From NCBI RefSeq assembly GCF_003473295.1, contig NZ_QRMP01000007.1:1299-65298 (forward strand): a stretch of DNA of 64,000 bases, in the 5' to 3' direction. The stretch comes from Parabacteroides sp. AM08-6 (GTDB taxonomy: Bacteria > Bacteroidota > Bacteroidia > Bacteroidales > Tannerellaceae). The position numbers were made by a program, and so were the translations under genes. Shown piece after piece: positions 46,113 to 55,365 of the stretch (position 1 is the stretch's first letter; each line of letters starts with the position of its first letter). The notes beneath the pieces were generated by a model. The model did no database searches. It was not told where the DNA came from and saw nothing but the letters and a program-made list of their open reading frames with translations.

Positions 46113-47210
46113 CTAATCAATTAGTCTTTCCATCGTTTTCATTTTTGCTTCCGTTTCATTCCATTCATCGGCCATGCGGGAGGAAGGTAAGAGACCGCCT
46201 CCGGCGTATAATGTCAGAGTACGGTCGGTGATGTTCATGCAACGTAGGTTGACATACAAATCGCTTCTTTTTTCAGGGTCGATCCAACCGACAAAGCCGG
46301 AATAATAAGAGCGGTTGTAACCTTCGTGAGCGAGAATGAAACGATATGCTTTCTCTTTTGGTAATCCACAAACAGCGGGAGTGGGATGAAGCAGTTGCAA
46401 TAAATCTCCAAGACGTCTGTTGTTGGGTAGTTGGAAATAAAAATCATTTTTCAGATGCGAAAGTTCACCGGCACGAACGGAGTAGGGAGCGGTTTCTGAC
46501 GGCTTAATACCCAACGATGTAAGTTGGGTACGTATATAAGAGGCTACAAAGCCCTGTTCTTCTTTATTCTTGTCGTCCCATTGAGTGGGAAGTTCTCCAT
46601 TTTGAAGAGGTTGTGTCCCGGCAAGGGCAACAGTATGCCATTCTCCGTTTTCTCCAGCCAAAATAATTTCCGGTGTACTACCCAGCCATGTTCCGGTTTG
46701 TGGAGTATGACAAAGGTAGACATACGAATATTTATAGCGTGCACATGCCTGAAAAAAAACGCTGCCCGCAGAAAAAGAGGAGGACCGGGTGATAGTCCGG
46801 CTTCGGGATAAAACCAGCTTATCGAATCTCTTTTCTTGGAGGGAGTGGATAAAAAGTTCAAAACAGGCTGAATAATTAATTTTTTCGTTTTCTATGGACA
46901 AAACCTTATTTTCTGAAGGAAAATAAGGAAATTCTCCGGATGGCTCGTCCTCCTTCAAGTTTTCAGGAATTTCAAAACAATCCGGTTGAATCAGTACGAT
47001 TGGTAATTGTACTGCAGATTGAAACGGTGCAATGACAAAACCGCATTGCTCGTCTAACTCTTTGATATGATGAAAAATACGGGCAGAACCTGAACTTTGC
47101 ATGATGAATCGAGGTTCTTTTCCAGGTATCCGCCAGATTGCAAAGTTTCGATTCTGCTTGATTAATTTGTCGATTGTTTGGCTGTTGCGTTGTATTTCTT
47201 CCGATGTCAT
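46113..47210 (-). CDS. menF: isochorismate synthase (MenF-like)
   Basis: The 365-residue protein has the chorismate-binding fold of MenF/EntC. Conserved blocks include KLVLSRSRTI, LGSTPEIILAGENG, ALAGTQPLQNG, LHPTPAVCGLPKEKAYRFI and SYYSGFVGWIDPE. It makes isochorismate, the entry to menaquinone. The frame opens at 47288, but the ATG at 47210 (MTSEEIQR) overlaps the stop of the upstream gene by four bases and matches family length, so it is chosen. The next gene upstream carries a hotdog thioesterase domain. Confidence 0.9.
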   Translation of the reverse strand: MTSEEIQRNSQTIDKLIKQNRNFAIWRIPGKEPRFIMQSSGSARIFHHIKELDEQCGFVIAPFQSAVQLPIVLIQPDCFEIPENLKEDEPSGEFPYFPSENKVLSIENEKINYSACFELFIHSLQEKRFDKLVLSRSRTITRSSSFSAGSVFFQACARYKYSYVYLCHTPQTGTWLGSTPEIILAGENGEWHTVALAGTQPLQNGELPTQWDDKNKEEQGFVASYIRTQLTSLGIKPSETAPYSVRAGELSHLKNDFYFQLPNNRRLGDLLQLLHPTPAVCGLPKEKAYRFILAHEGYNRSYYSGFVGWIDPEKRSDLYVNLRCMNITDRTLTLYAGGGLLPSSRMADEWNETEAKMKTMERLID

Positions 47211-48439
47211 TTTTTCTTTAATATACTGTTGACTACACGGATGGAAGAGACAAGTTTGTCGGTAGAAGTAAATACATCTACATTCCATACGTGTGAGGAA
47301 CGCCCTTTATGAATAATCGTTCCGACAGCACGTACTGTATCTCCTTCATGGGCTGACGACATGTGATTTCCACTCACCTGCATTCCGACTACGATTTCGT
47401 CCGGTTTGGCCAGTATCATAGAACCCAGTCCGGCAACGGTTTCAGCCAACGCAAGTGTAGCTCCTCCATGCAAAATACCAAAAGGTTGGCGGGTACGTTC
47501 GTCGACCGGCATAGTTGCTTCCACACGATCTTCTGATGCATACGTATATTGGATACCGAGGTTACCCATCAAGGCATGTTTAGCTCTTATATTTAGCTGA
47601 TCCAAGGGGATTTCAGTCGGACGTATTTCTGCCAGAATTAAGGCTTCGACTGCAACTGCAACACCATCTTGTTCATTACTTAGCGTTGTTTTGTCGACAC
47701 AGATTTTTACTGAATCTTCAGCATTTCCCATCGCAATACCAACGCCGGCCAATTGCAGCATCGTAACATCACACACACCATCGCCAATGGCTATTACTTC
47801 TTCCGGTAAAACGGATAATTTGGAAAGTAATACGCCTAATGTATTGCCTTTGTCTATGAACTGTGGAACAACTTCAAGGAAATATGGCTCTGAACGGAAT
47901 GCTTCCAGCACGCCATTGAGCCGTTTTTTCCAATGATTTTCCAATCCTACCAATGCTTCTTCGTCATCACTAACCAACATACATTTGCAAGGAGCAAAAT
48001 CAACTGCTTCGGCAAAGTTGTCCGTACTGATTATTTTCATATTGCTCAACCGGGCTTCCTGCTGAACGTGTTCATCGTCCGGATTGTTCGTCAGAATATA
48101 ATCTTTGTGATAAGTGAAGATTGCAAAATTGTTTTTCTTTGCTTTCTTTTCTAAATAGGGAATCCATTCGGGGGCAATGCGTTTCTCAAATAAGAGTTCA
48201 CCGGTTTGCACATTGATAATTTGTCCGCCGTTGTATGAAAGAATAAAACCTCCGTAATGGTTTAGTTCCAGTTTCTCAGCGATGGGCATAACACCATTGG
48301 TAGGCCTTCCGGATGCCAATACAATATGTATACCCATTTGTTGTACTTTTAGCAAAGCAGCTAAAGTGCGGGGGCTTATTTCCTTGTTGTCGTTGAGTAG
48401 CGTCCCGTCTACATCGAGAACTAATAATTTATACTTCAT
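47207..48439 (-). CDS. HAD (Cof-type) phosphatase fused to hotdog thioesterase
   Basis: The 410-residue protein joins two enzymes. Residues 1 to about 270 are a Cof-type HAD phosphatase: LLVLDVDGTLLNDNKEIS motif I, LASGRPTNG, and IGDGVCDVTMLQLAGVGIAMGNA motif IV. Residues about 285-410 are a PaaI/MenI-type hotdog: PFGILHGGATLALAETVAGLGSM with the catalytic HGG region, VVGMQVSGNHMSSAHEGDTV and SSHVWNVDVF. Because the isochorismate synthase gene overlaps its stop, the hotdog part probably releases 1,4-dihydroxy-2-naphthoate from CoA. What the HAD part removes is unknown. Confidence 0.9.
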   Translation of the reverse strand: MKYKLLVLDVDGTLLNDNKEISPRTLAALLKVQQMGIHIVLASGRPTNGVMPIAEKLELNHYGGFILSYNGGQIINVQTGELLFEKRIAPEWIPYLEKKAKKNNFAIFTYHKDYILTNNPDDEHVQQEARLSNMKIISTDNFAEAVDFAPCKCMLVSDDEEALVGLENHWKKRLNGVLEAFRSEPYFLEVVPQFIDKGNTLGVLLSKLSVLPEEVIAIGDGVCDVTMLQLAGVGIAMGNAEDSVKICVDKTTLSNEQDGVAVAVEALILAEIRPTEIPLDQLNIRAKHALMGNLGIQYTYASEDRVEATMPVDERTRQPFGILHGGATLALAETVAGLGSMILAKPDEIVVGMQVSGNHMSSAHEGDTVRAVGTIIHKGRSSHVWNVDVFTSTDKLVSSIRVVNSILKKK

Positions 48440-48466
48440 AGCCTCTGTCTTTTTTGTTTATAAAGA

Positions 48467-48474
48467 CAAATATA
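48467..48474 (-). promoter_or_regulatory. -7 element of the HAD-hotdog/menF unit
   Basis: The minus strand reads TATATTTG, matching TAnnTTTG, 27 bases before the start codon at 48439. Confidence 0.55.
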
Positions 48475-48546
48475 AGCATTATTCCTCTATAATTAATGCG
48501 CCTTCGGATTATTCTTGGCTGGATTGTCTGCCACGGGGATTTATTT

Positions 48547-49824
48547 TTAGAATGCTTCCGTCATGTTCATATAAACTTGCATACCGGGCTGGCCGGGTTC
48601 TTTTCCGACATCGAGACGGAAATTTTTACCCGGTTGCATTTGAATACGAATACCTGCCCCGTAATTGAGCTTCCATTTATTCCAGTCAAAAGGTGAATTC
48701 CCGATAGAGGCGGTACCGCCCCAAACCACAAAGCCACATTTTGCCCAAAAATTTCCGCTTTTGTATTTAGCCGGCGAACCGAACATATGGCGATATTCTA
48801 TGATGCCGTAAGCCATCGATTTGTCCCTGTATTTACCCATATAGTAACCACGCAGGTCGAAGGGAGAGCCAAAGGTGGGAAGTTCCGTAAAGGGAATGTC
48901 TCCCATACCTATCTGACTTTTTGCAATCCAGGCAAGAGTACTGCGCGGGCGGAAAATGTTTTTAAACTGTCGGTATTCCAATTCCAGAATTTCGTAATTG
49001 TAGTTGCCTCCCAAGTATTTACCGAACATTTTAAAATTAGCACTGAGCAGGACACCTTTGGATGGGGTAGCTACATCATCACGGGTATCATACTGTATTA
49101 AACCCCCGATACCAACATTCAGATAGGTACTATCGTATTTGTTGAAATATGTATCTTTCAACATGACCGGATTAATTTGCGTTGCTTTTGTGTAATTTAA
49201 TTCAAACAACCCTCCTATATAAAAATGAGGGCGTATTTCCCATACGAAACGAGGGTAAATTTGGAAGTAGTTTCGATGATATTTGGTTGTAGAGTCACTT
49301 CTTTCAATATTTTCGGCTATACTCATTCCTTTTCCATAGTAATGGGCCGGCTCATTACGGTATCCGTAGCTGGCATAGATGCGGAATTTATTTTCGTTAA
49401 AGAAAAAAGTTCCGGCACCGGCAACAACAATTGTTCCATTGAGAGACAGGTTTAAGCCTGCCGGAAGGAAGGAACGCTGCGAAATGGTATCTTTCTTGTT
49501 TAATCTGAAGCTGGCTAAAATTGCACCTCCCACACCCAAAGATGCTTCCGGCGTATAAGAAGGTCCTCCTAAAACTGACCACCAAATGTTTTTATGAGCA
49601 CGAATGGAATCGCGTCGTAGCTGGCGGTAATAACGTTTTAATTGTCTTTCGTTTAGTTCGCGTCCGTCTACAATAATAACTTCTTTCTTTTTCGATATTG
49701 TGTCCGAAGAAGTTTCCGCCTTTTCCAAAGGCTGTGTAATGAACTCCCGCTGTTTCTGAGCTTTTACGGGAGAGGCGGAAATGAGCGCAGCTATTCCCGC
49801 AGAAATAAGAAAATTTTTCAACAT
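48547..49824 (-). CDS. BamA/TamA-family outer-membrane protein (surface antigen domain)
   Basis: The 425-residue protein starts with a signal peptide ending SPVKAQ (about residue 22). A short basic linker follows, with no POTRA domains, then a 16-strand-like barrel (about 85-425). Conserved barrel features are YDTRDDVATPSKGVLLSANF (about residues 245-264) and FGSPFDLRGYYMGKYRDKS with the RGY lid motif (about 330-350). The lack of POTRA domains sets it apart from BamA. Its role may be lipid or protein export. Confidence 0.85.
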   Translation of the reverse strand: MLKNFLISAGIAALISASPVKAQKQREFITQPLEKAETSSDTISKKKEVIIVDGRELNERQLKRYYRQLRRDSIRAHKNIWWSVLGGPSYTPEASLGVGGAILASFRLNKKDTISQRSFLPAGLNLSLNGTIVVAGAGTFFFNENKFRIYASYGYRNEPAHYYGKGMSIAENIERSDSTTKYHRNYFQIYPRFVWEIRPHFYIGGLFELNYTKATQINPVMLKDTYFNKYDSTYLNVGIGGLIQYDTRDDVATPSKGVLLSANFKMFGKYLGGNYNYEILELEYRQFKNIFRPRSTLAWIAKSQIGMGDIPFTELPTFGSPFDLRGYYMGKYRDKSMAYGIIEYRHMFGSPAKYKSGNFWAKCGFVVWGGTASIGNSPFDWNKWKLNYGAGIRIQMQPGKNFRLDVGKEPGQPGMQVYMNMTEAF

Positions 49825-49872
49825 CTACAAGTCCTATAATTGGGCTGCAAAAATACGAAAAAAAACGGATTT

Positions 49873-51504
49873 TCAAGGGATGGGAAGTTTAAACCAGAAA
49901 GTAGAACCTTCTCCGATTTTAGAATCTACACCTATTGTACCTCCTAGTTTTTCGACAATCATAGCTGAGATTGGTAGTCCAAGACCTGTTCCTTGCGCGA
50001 AAGTATTTAGTTTGACAAATCTGTCGAATATTTTTTCCTTCTGATTTTCAGGTATACCAATGCCCGTATCTTTAACAAAAAAGAATATTTCTTTTTCAGT
50101 TTTATCATAGCCGAAGTGAATATAACCATCTTGGGTAAATTTCATGGCATTCGTAATAAAGTTAATCAATACCTGCATGATTCTATTTCGGTCTGTATTG
50201 ATGATACAGGAGGATTGCTTTTGGGTAAATTCTATTTCAACAGTTTCCGGTCTTGTATTTTTTAGTTGCATTTGTTGTCTGATGTTTCCCATAAGCTCGT
50301 TGATATCCGTATCTACATAGGAAAAATCCAATGTGCCGGATTCTATTTTAGCCATATCGATGATATCGTTGATAAGTTGCAGTAGCAATTCATTATTTGC
50401 ACTGATGATATGCATAAATTCCTTTTTTTCTTTCGGGTCATCTGTTTCTGTCAATAGATTGGAAAAACCGATTATCGCATTTAAAGGTGTGCGGATTTCA
50501 TGGCTCATATTTGCCAAGAAGGCTGATTTTAAACGATTGGCTTCATCTGCCTTCTTTACTTCATACATTAAATGTTCAATCCGCTTTTTGTCTGAAATAT
50601 TTTCGATTTTCATTAATCCTCCGGATATTTCTTTGCTCAAATCGTTATAAATAGGAAGTGCACTGATTTCGATGGTCACATCGTCTTCGACCCATTCATG
50701 TCGTACGGATGTCCCTTTTTTAATCGCTTCACTAAGAGCACAATGAGGACAAGGACTTTGGCGTCCCATTACCGTTTCGTAACAAACTTTGCCTGCTGTA
50801 TAATGTCTGTTTTTGGCTAATTCTTTGAGATTGGATGTAGCTTCCCATTGTACTTTGTAATTCTTATCAATATATACCAGTCCGAAATTAATACTGTTGA
50901 GCACGAGATTTTGATTTTTAACAGCGTTTTCCAATTCTTCTTTTGCCTGAATCAATTTTTTCTCATATTCTTTTATTGGGGTAATATCCCAACGAACTAT
51001 CAACAGCCAATGATTTTCTTCACTTGAAACGATTGATTTATCTACAATCGTGCTATGTTGGACTCCGTCGGGAGTTACATAACCTTCCTCTGCCCGGTAG
51101 CTTTTCCCGCTTTGTATTAATTGTTCATCTATTTCTCTGTACTTACGTCCTCTTTCTTCTCCGTAAATTTCAAAATCAGAATGCCCGATTATATTTTCCC
51201 TGCTTGTACCGGATTGAAGCTCAGCCTCTTTGTTCCACAATTTATATTTGAAATTATCATTAATGTCTTTGACAAAGACCGGAAATGGCAGGTTGTCCAA
51301 GATATTCAGACAAAATTGTTGAGACTCTCGGATGTTCCTGCTTAATGCCTGTTTTTTGCGGCTTTTTATCAACAAGAAAAGTAAGATGAAAGTGGTTAGC
51401 ATGAACAATAACAACAATCCGCTAAGAATAGCTTCAGATGACAGCATTAGTATATGAAGATATATCGTAGTCAATGAATTCATATTAATTATGTGTGTTA
51501 ACAT
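49873..51504 (-). CDS. PAS-domain sensor histidine kinase with Cys-containing PAS
   Basis: The 543-residue protein has an N-terminal membrane helix (about residues 23-46), a first PAS domain (about 65-175), a second PAS (about 190-305), then HisKA with SHEIRTPLN (His335) and a HATPase domain ending [18 protein letters not shown]. There is no receiver domain. The second PAS holds three closely placed Cys in [15 protein letters not shown] (241, 252, 255), suggesting metal or redox sensing. An alternative start lies at 51483. It is divergent from the FtsX-type permease gene; a NtrC-like partner regulator was not seen in this window. Confidence 0.9.
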   Translation of the reverse strand: MLTHIINMNSLTTIYLHILMLSSEAILSGLLLLFMLTTFILLFLLIKSRKKQALSRNIRESQQFCLNILDNLPFPVFVKDINDNFKYKLWNKEAELQSGTSRENIIGHSDFEIYGEERGRKYREIDEQLIQSGKSYRAEEGYVTPDGVQHSTIVDKSIVSSEENHWLLIVRWDITPIKEYEKKLIQAKEELENAVKNQNLVLNSINFGLVYIDKNYKVQWEATSNLKELAKNRHYTAGKVCYETVMGRQSPCPHCALSEAIKKGTSVRHEWVEDDVTIEISALPIYNDLSKEISGGLMKIENISDKKRIEHLMYEVKKADEANRLKSAFLANMSHEIRTPLNAIIGFSNLLTETDDPKEKKEFMHIISANNELLLQLINDIIDMAKIESGTLDFSYVDTDINELMGNIRQQMQLKNTRPETVEIEFTQKQSSCIINTDRNRIMQVLINFITNAMKFTQDGYIHFGYDKTEKEIFFFVKDTGIGIPENQKEKIFDRFVKLNTFAQGTGLGLPISAMIVEKLGGTIGVDSKIGEGSTFWFKLPIP

Positions 51505-51554
51505 TACCCTATTTTGTGATTGGAAGAAATATACGTTGATTCTTAATTATTTTG

Positions 51555-51562
51555 CAAAGATA
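51555..51562 (-). promoter_or_regulatory. -7 element of the PAS histidine kinase gene
   Basis: The minus strand reads TATCTTTG, 50 bases before the start codon at 51504. Confidence 0.6.
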
Positions 51563-51665
51563 ATAAAAACGTAAATCAATTGTCTGGTATTTTTTTATCA
51601 TTTATATTTTGTAGTTGAGACGGATAGTTTACTTCTTTGATAGTTGTCTAATAATTATACAGTGG

Positions 51666-51682
51666 TGTCAAAATTTTGGACA
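51666..51682. promoter_or_regulatory. palindromic site upstream of the FtsX-type permease
   Basis: TGTCAAAATTTTGGACA is a near-perfect palindrome around AAAATTTT. It lies about 60 to 75 bases upstream of the -24 element, where an enhancer-binding regulator would sit. The binding protein is unknown. Confidence 0.5.
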
Positions 51683-51738
51683 ATCTTAGTTTTTTGCATT
51701 ATTGTACATTGTGTTGTATATCAGTAGTTTAATGTGTG

Positions 51739-51754
51739 TGGCACGTATTTTGTC
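51739..51754 (+). promoter_or_regulatory. sigma-54-like -24/-12 promoter
   Basis: TGGCACG-TATT-TTGT fits the RpoN consensus TGGCACG-N4-TTGC except for the last C. Spacing from the GG to the TG is right. The start codon of the permease gene lies 55 bases downstream. No TAnnTTTG element was seen here. Confidence 0.6.
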
Positions 51755-51809
51755 TTTATTGAATTATATTTCTTGTTTTTCAAGATGTCAATAAAAACAA
51801 TGCTATATT

Positions 51810-54164
51810 ATGAAACAATTATTTTACACATTCCGCTATTTGATACGTAGTAGAGGAAATAACTTGATTAAAGTTATATCGTTGACGCTTGGTTTGGTTG
51901 TGGGACTGGTTTTATTTTCACAAGTGGCTTTCGAGTTGAGTTATGATAACTTTTACCCGGATGCGGATCGGATATATAGTATCCAACGTAATCTGACTAT
52001 GAAGGATAATGAAGCGTTTAAATATAAGGGTCCGATTATTAATGCACCTGTCCCCGGGGCTATGCGGGATGATTTAAATGAAGTAGAGGATGCTACGGTC
52101 ATTTCCGGCTGGCAGAATGATATGATGATGAAATATGACGATAAAATATATAAAGAGAAAGTTTGTATTGCTGATTCTTCCTTTTTTGATGTTTTCGGAT
52201 ATAAAATATTAGAAGGTGATAAAATGAAACTTGCTTTGTCATTAAATATGTTTTTATCAAGTTCTGCAGCACATCGTATATTCGGTTTGGAGAATCCGGT
52301 TGGTAAAACAATCTTATTGAATAAGACGGAGCCGGTAACTATAGCAGGCGTGTTTGAGGATATACCCAAAAATACGCATCTACCTTTTGATGCTGTACTT
52401 TCCTTTAAAACACTGACGCAAGCTTGGGGATACCATCCCGGCTGGATGAATAACGATGCTTATATGGGATATGTGAAACTTCGTCCTAATGTTTCGGCAA
52501 AAGAAGTCGAAGCTAAAATACCGGGTATATTGCCTAAATATTATGATGTAGAAGCTTTTAAGGCTAAAGGTATCATGTTTGATTACTATTTAAAACCGGT
52601 AACGGAATTACACTCCACGGATTCTACAATTAAACGTATGCTTCAGATATTGAGTCTTTTGGCTTTTTCCTTGCTATTTGTTTCTGCCATGAATTATGTA
52701 TTGATTTCAATTTCATCGTTGGCTGTACGGGCCAAATCGGTAGGTGTCCATAAGTGCAACGGAGCATCAGATGGGAATATATTTGCGATGTTTATTTATG
52801 AAACCTTTTCTTTGGTACTCATTTCATTCATCTTGGCTATTATTTTGATTTTGATTTTTCGTGGACAGATAGAAAGCCTGATACAGGCATCTTTGATAAA
52901 TATTTTTTCTTTGAGTAATTTGTGGGTTACTTTAGTTGTGGTTGTTTCTTTGTTATTGTTGGCAGGTGTTATTCCTGCTCGAATTTTTTCCATAATACCT
53001 GTTACTCAGGTTTTTCGTACTTATACAGCCAATAAACGGTATTGGAAACGAACTTTATTATTTGTCCAATTTCTAGGTATTGCATTTATGTTAACTTTAC
53101 TAGTGATAATTACAAAGCAATATAGCTTGATGATTAATAAAGATTTGGGATATACAACCGAGTATATTATCAGTGCGGCTGATATGGGAGATGTTAGCGG
53201 TGAACAGATTACACGTTTAAAGTCAGAATTCAGCCGTATGCCGGAAGTGGAAAAAGTGACTATAACAACTGCTCTTCCGATTGACGGAATGAATGGTAGT
53301 GTGGTTTCCGAACAAGATAAAGAAGAGTTTTTGTTCTCCTCACGCGTGATGTCGGCAGATAAGGATTTTATAGAAACATTGCGTATTCATCTAAAGGAAG
53401 GGGAGAATTTTTCAGAAAGCAGACTGGATTATAATCATGCTATCGTAAACGAAACCTTTACACAAAAAATGCATTGGAACGAACCCTTTGTTGGTAAAAC
53501 ATTCCGGCTAGAAGGAGAAACAGCTGAAGTTATCGGTGTCATGAAGGATTTTCAGATTGGTTCGTTGCAGAACGAAATTCCTCCGTTAGTGATGTATTCT
53601 AAAGGAGAAATGGATGCAACTTGGACTGGTAGTAATAACCTTGTTATCCGCTTAAATGACCTGAATCCGGTTTTATTAAGTGAGCTAAATGCCCGGTTAC
53701 GCGAATTGCTGAACAATGATGATGCTTGTTTTATAGATTATTCTACCCGGATAACGGAAAGTTACAAGACTGCACGTCTATTTCGTAACTCGATATTATC
53801 GGCATCCATAATTATGCTGATAATAACTTTATTGGGATTGTTAGGGTACACAGAAGATGAAATACACCGACGTAGTAAGGAAATAGCAATTCGTAAAGTT
53901 AACGGGGCTAAAGCAGAAGATATCTTGTTTGTTATTTCACGGGATGTTTCCTTTACAGCTATTCCGGCTATACTGATAGGCCTTATGGTTGCCTATTTCA
54001 CTGGAAATAACTGGTTGATGCAGTTTGTTGTTAAAATATCGATGGGAGCGACTTTGTTTATCTCTTGTGGTATTGTTGTGTTAGCTATCATAATCGTCTG
54101 TGTTACAATACGTGCCTGGAGGGTCTCAAATGAAAATCCGGTAAAAAGTATCAAATCGGAATAG
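51810..54164 (+). CDS. MacB/FtsX-type ABC transporter permease
   Basis: The 784-residue protein has two FtsX-type membrane regions. The N-terminal helix (about residues 21-43) is followed by a MacB periplasmic core (about 45-270) and three helices near 275-410. A second periplasmic core lies at about 440-655 and three more helices near 665-775. The closing segment RAWRVSNENPVKSIKSE is a Bacteroidetes family mark. No ATPase gene is adjacent. Related permeases act with a separate MacB-like ATPase in stress or peptide export. The sigma-54-like promoter suggests activator-dependent expression. Confidence 0.92.
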   Translation: MKQLFYTFRYLIRSRGNNLIKVISLTLGLVVGLVLFSQVAFELSYDNFYPDADRIYSIQRNLTMKDNEAFKYKGPIINAPVPGAMRDDLNEVEDATVISGWQNDMMMKYDDKIYKEKVCIADSSFFDVFGYKILEGDKMKLALSLNMFLSSSAAHRIFGLENPVGKTILLNKTEPVTIAGVFEDIPKNTHLPFDAVLSFKTLTQAWGYHPGWMNNDAYMGYVKLRPNVSAKEVEAKIPGILPKYYDVEAFKAKGIMFDYYLKPVTELHSTDSTIKRMLQILSLLAFSLLFVSAMNYVLISISSLAVRAKSVGVHKCNGASDGNIFAMFIYETFSLVLISFILAIILILIFRGQIESLIQASLINIFSLSNLWVTLVVVVSLLLLAGVIPARIFSIIPVTQVFRTYTANKRYWKRTLLFVQFLGIAFMLTLLVIITKQYSLMINKDLGYTTEYIISAADMGDVSGEQITRLKSEFSRMPEVEKVTITTALPIDGMNGSVVSEQDKEEFLFSSRVMSADKDFIETLRIHLKEGENFSESRLDYNHAIVNETFTQKMHWNEPFVGKTFRLEGETAEVIGVMKDFQIGSLQNEIPPLVMYSKGEMDATWTGSNNLVIRLNDLNPVLLSELNARLRELLNNDDACFIDYSTRITESYKTARLFRNSILSASIIMLIITLLGLLGYTEDEIHRRSKEIAIRKVNGAKAEDILFVISRDVSFTAIPAILIGLMVAYFTGNNWLMQFVVKISMGATLFISCGIVVLAIIIVCVTIRAWRVSNENPVKSIKSE

Positions 54165-54185
54165 AAAGATACAATATTGTACCGC

Positions 54186-54205
54186 TGGTCTGACTTTTTA
54201 GACCA
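54186..54205. terminator. bidirectional hairpin between convergent genes
   Basis: TGGTCT (54186-54191) and AGACCA (54200-54205) form a 6-bp stem around GACTTTTT. It overlaps the stop of the minus-strand regulator gene. Confidence 0.45.
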
Positions 54206-55100
54206 ATGTTTCTTCTAAGACATAGGCCCGACCACGGTCGGTAGTGATTTTTAGGTTGGTATTGTCTTCTATCAGCGGACGTAACCTGCGGATGAGCGTG
54301 TTTAACGTTTCATCCGCATTTATTTTTCCGGGCCACAGGGCTTCGCAAATTTCAGAACGGCTCAGAATATGAGTGGATGAGCGGAAAAACATTTCCATCA
54401 GTTCATATTGTTGTGGAGTTAGTTTCAATTTTTCACCGTCTTTTTTATAAAAAGAGGCTTTGTCACATGAAAGAATAAGGTTACCATAAACGACTGTGTT
54501 TTTGTTTTCATGGCAACTCATTGATTTATAACGATGGAGATAAATAAAGCCTGCTGCTGAAATAAAAGCTAAGAATAAAAATAAAAGAGGAAAAGTCTTA
54601 TTCATTAATGTAAGAATAATGAATGGGGAACAATTCGCATACCCTTGGAAAGAAATGCCTATATCTTCGAGCTGAGTATTTGCTTTTGGAGTGGCGGAAA
54701 TCCATATAACAGTATCACTTGCCAGATAATTGTCTGCTAACTTCTTGTTTGTAACCGGTAGGGGATTGGCTGTTTCTTTTTTATTTTTGACTTGTACGAT
54801 AATACCGGTTTTCTCTTTTATTTCTGAAAAATTTAAGGCTTCAGAAAACTCTTTATTATAGCTTTCTATATATATTGGATTCCCAAAAACAGTCGATAAG
54901 CGGGAATATGTTTGCAAGGTGTCCTGGCTCATCCACAAGTTGGACTTTTGCATGATGGTCCGTTGCAATGCTTGGTTCAAATCGGAAACGATTGCTTCTT
55001 CGGTTTTGGAATAACTATGAAAACCGAAACTGAATGAAAGCAAAAGCAGGGCAAATGTTGAAAATACAGACAGATTAGCTGTTAATCGTGTGTTCATCAT
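54198..55100 (-). CDS. membrane-anchored OmpR-type winged-helix regulator
   Basis: The 300-residue protein has a first membrane helix at about residues 11-29, a periplasmic domain (about 30-165) and a second helix at about 168-188. A cytoplasmic winged-helix domain (about 205-300) follows, with LKLTPQQYELMEMFF, ILSRSEICEALWPG and LNTLIRRLRPLIE. This is a one-component transmembrane regulator in which the sensor is outside and DNA binding inside. It lies tail-to-tail with the FtsX-type permease, whose expression it might affect; that is inference only. Confidence 0.9.
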   Translation of the reverse strand: MMNTRLTANLSVFSTFALLLLSFSFGFHSYSKTEEAIVSDLNQALQRTIMQKSNLWMSQDTLQTYSRLSTVFGNPIYIESYNKEFSEALNFSEIKEKTGIIVQVKNKKETANPLPVTNKKLADNYLASDTVIWISATPKANTQLEDIGISFQGYANCSPFIILTLMNKTFPLLFLFLAFISAAGFIYLHRYKSMSCHENKNTVVYGNLILSCDKASFYKKDGEKLKLTPQQYELMEMFFRSSTHILSRSEICEALWPGKINADETLNTLIRRLRPLIEDNTNLKITTDRGRAYVLEETLV

Positions 55101-55335
55101 ATTATTCTGTAAACATCATTTCGTTAAAAATAACGTCCGAAGATAAGGATTTATTATAATAGTTAGTTGAGAAATTTGTTTATAGGGGCGAATTTCTTCC
55201 GAATAACAGATTGTCATGCAATTGTCAGATAAATGTCAGATAGTTATACGTTTGCTTCTCTGAAAGAAAAAGTCAGGAAAGTAACTTGTAGCATCGAGAA
55301 CGATGACTCGAGGAATAGAGATAAATAAAATTTCA

Positions 55336-55343
55336 TACCTTTG
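55336..55343 (+). promoter_or_regulatory. -7 element inside the longest UvrD frame
   Basis: TACCTTTG matches TAnnTTTG. It lies inside the first 20 codons of the longest frame, so translation from the ATG at 55303 would need another promoter. It supports the start at 55366. Confidence 0.55.
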
Positions 55344-55365
55344 TGCTTTTAATAAAAAGAAGTGT

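Larger units (their letters stand above)
51505..51809. other. 305-base divergent control region
   Basis: This gap between the kinase and the permease gene holds a minus-strand -7 element, a palindrome at 51666-51682 and a sigma-54-like promoter at 51739-51754, listed separately. No open frame of note lies in it. Confidence 0.7.

Noticed and set aside
47211..47288. 26 extra N-terminal codons of MenF
   Set aside because: They lie inside the upstream HAD-hotdog gene and do not resemble the family; the ATG at 47210 gives a four-base overlap.
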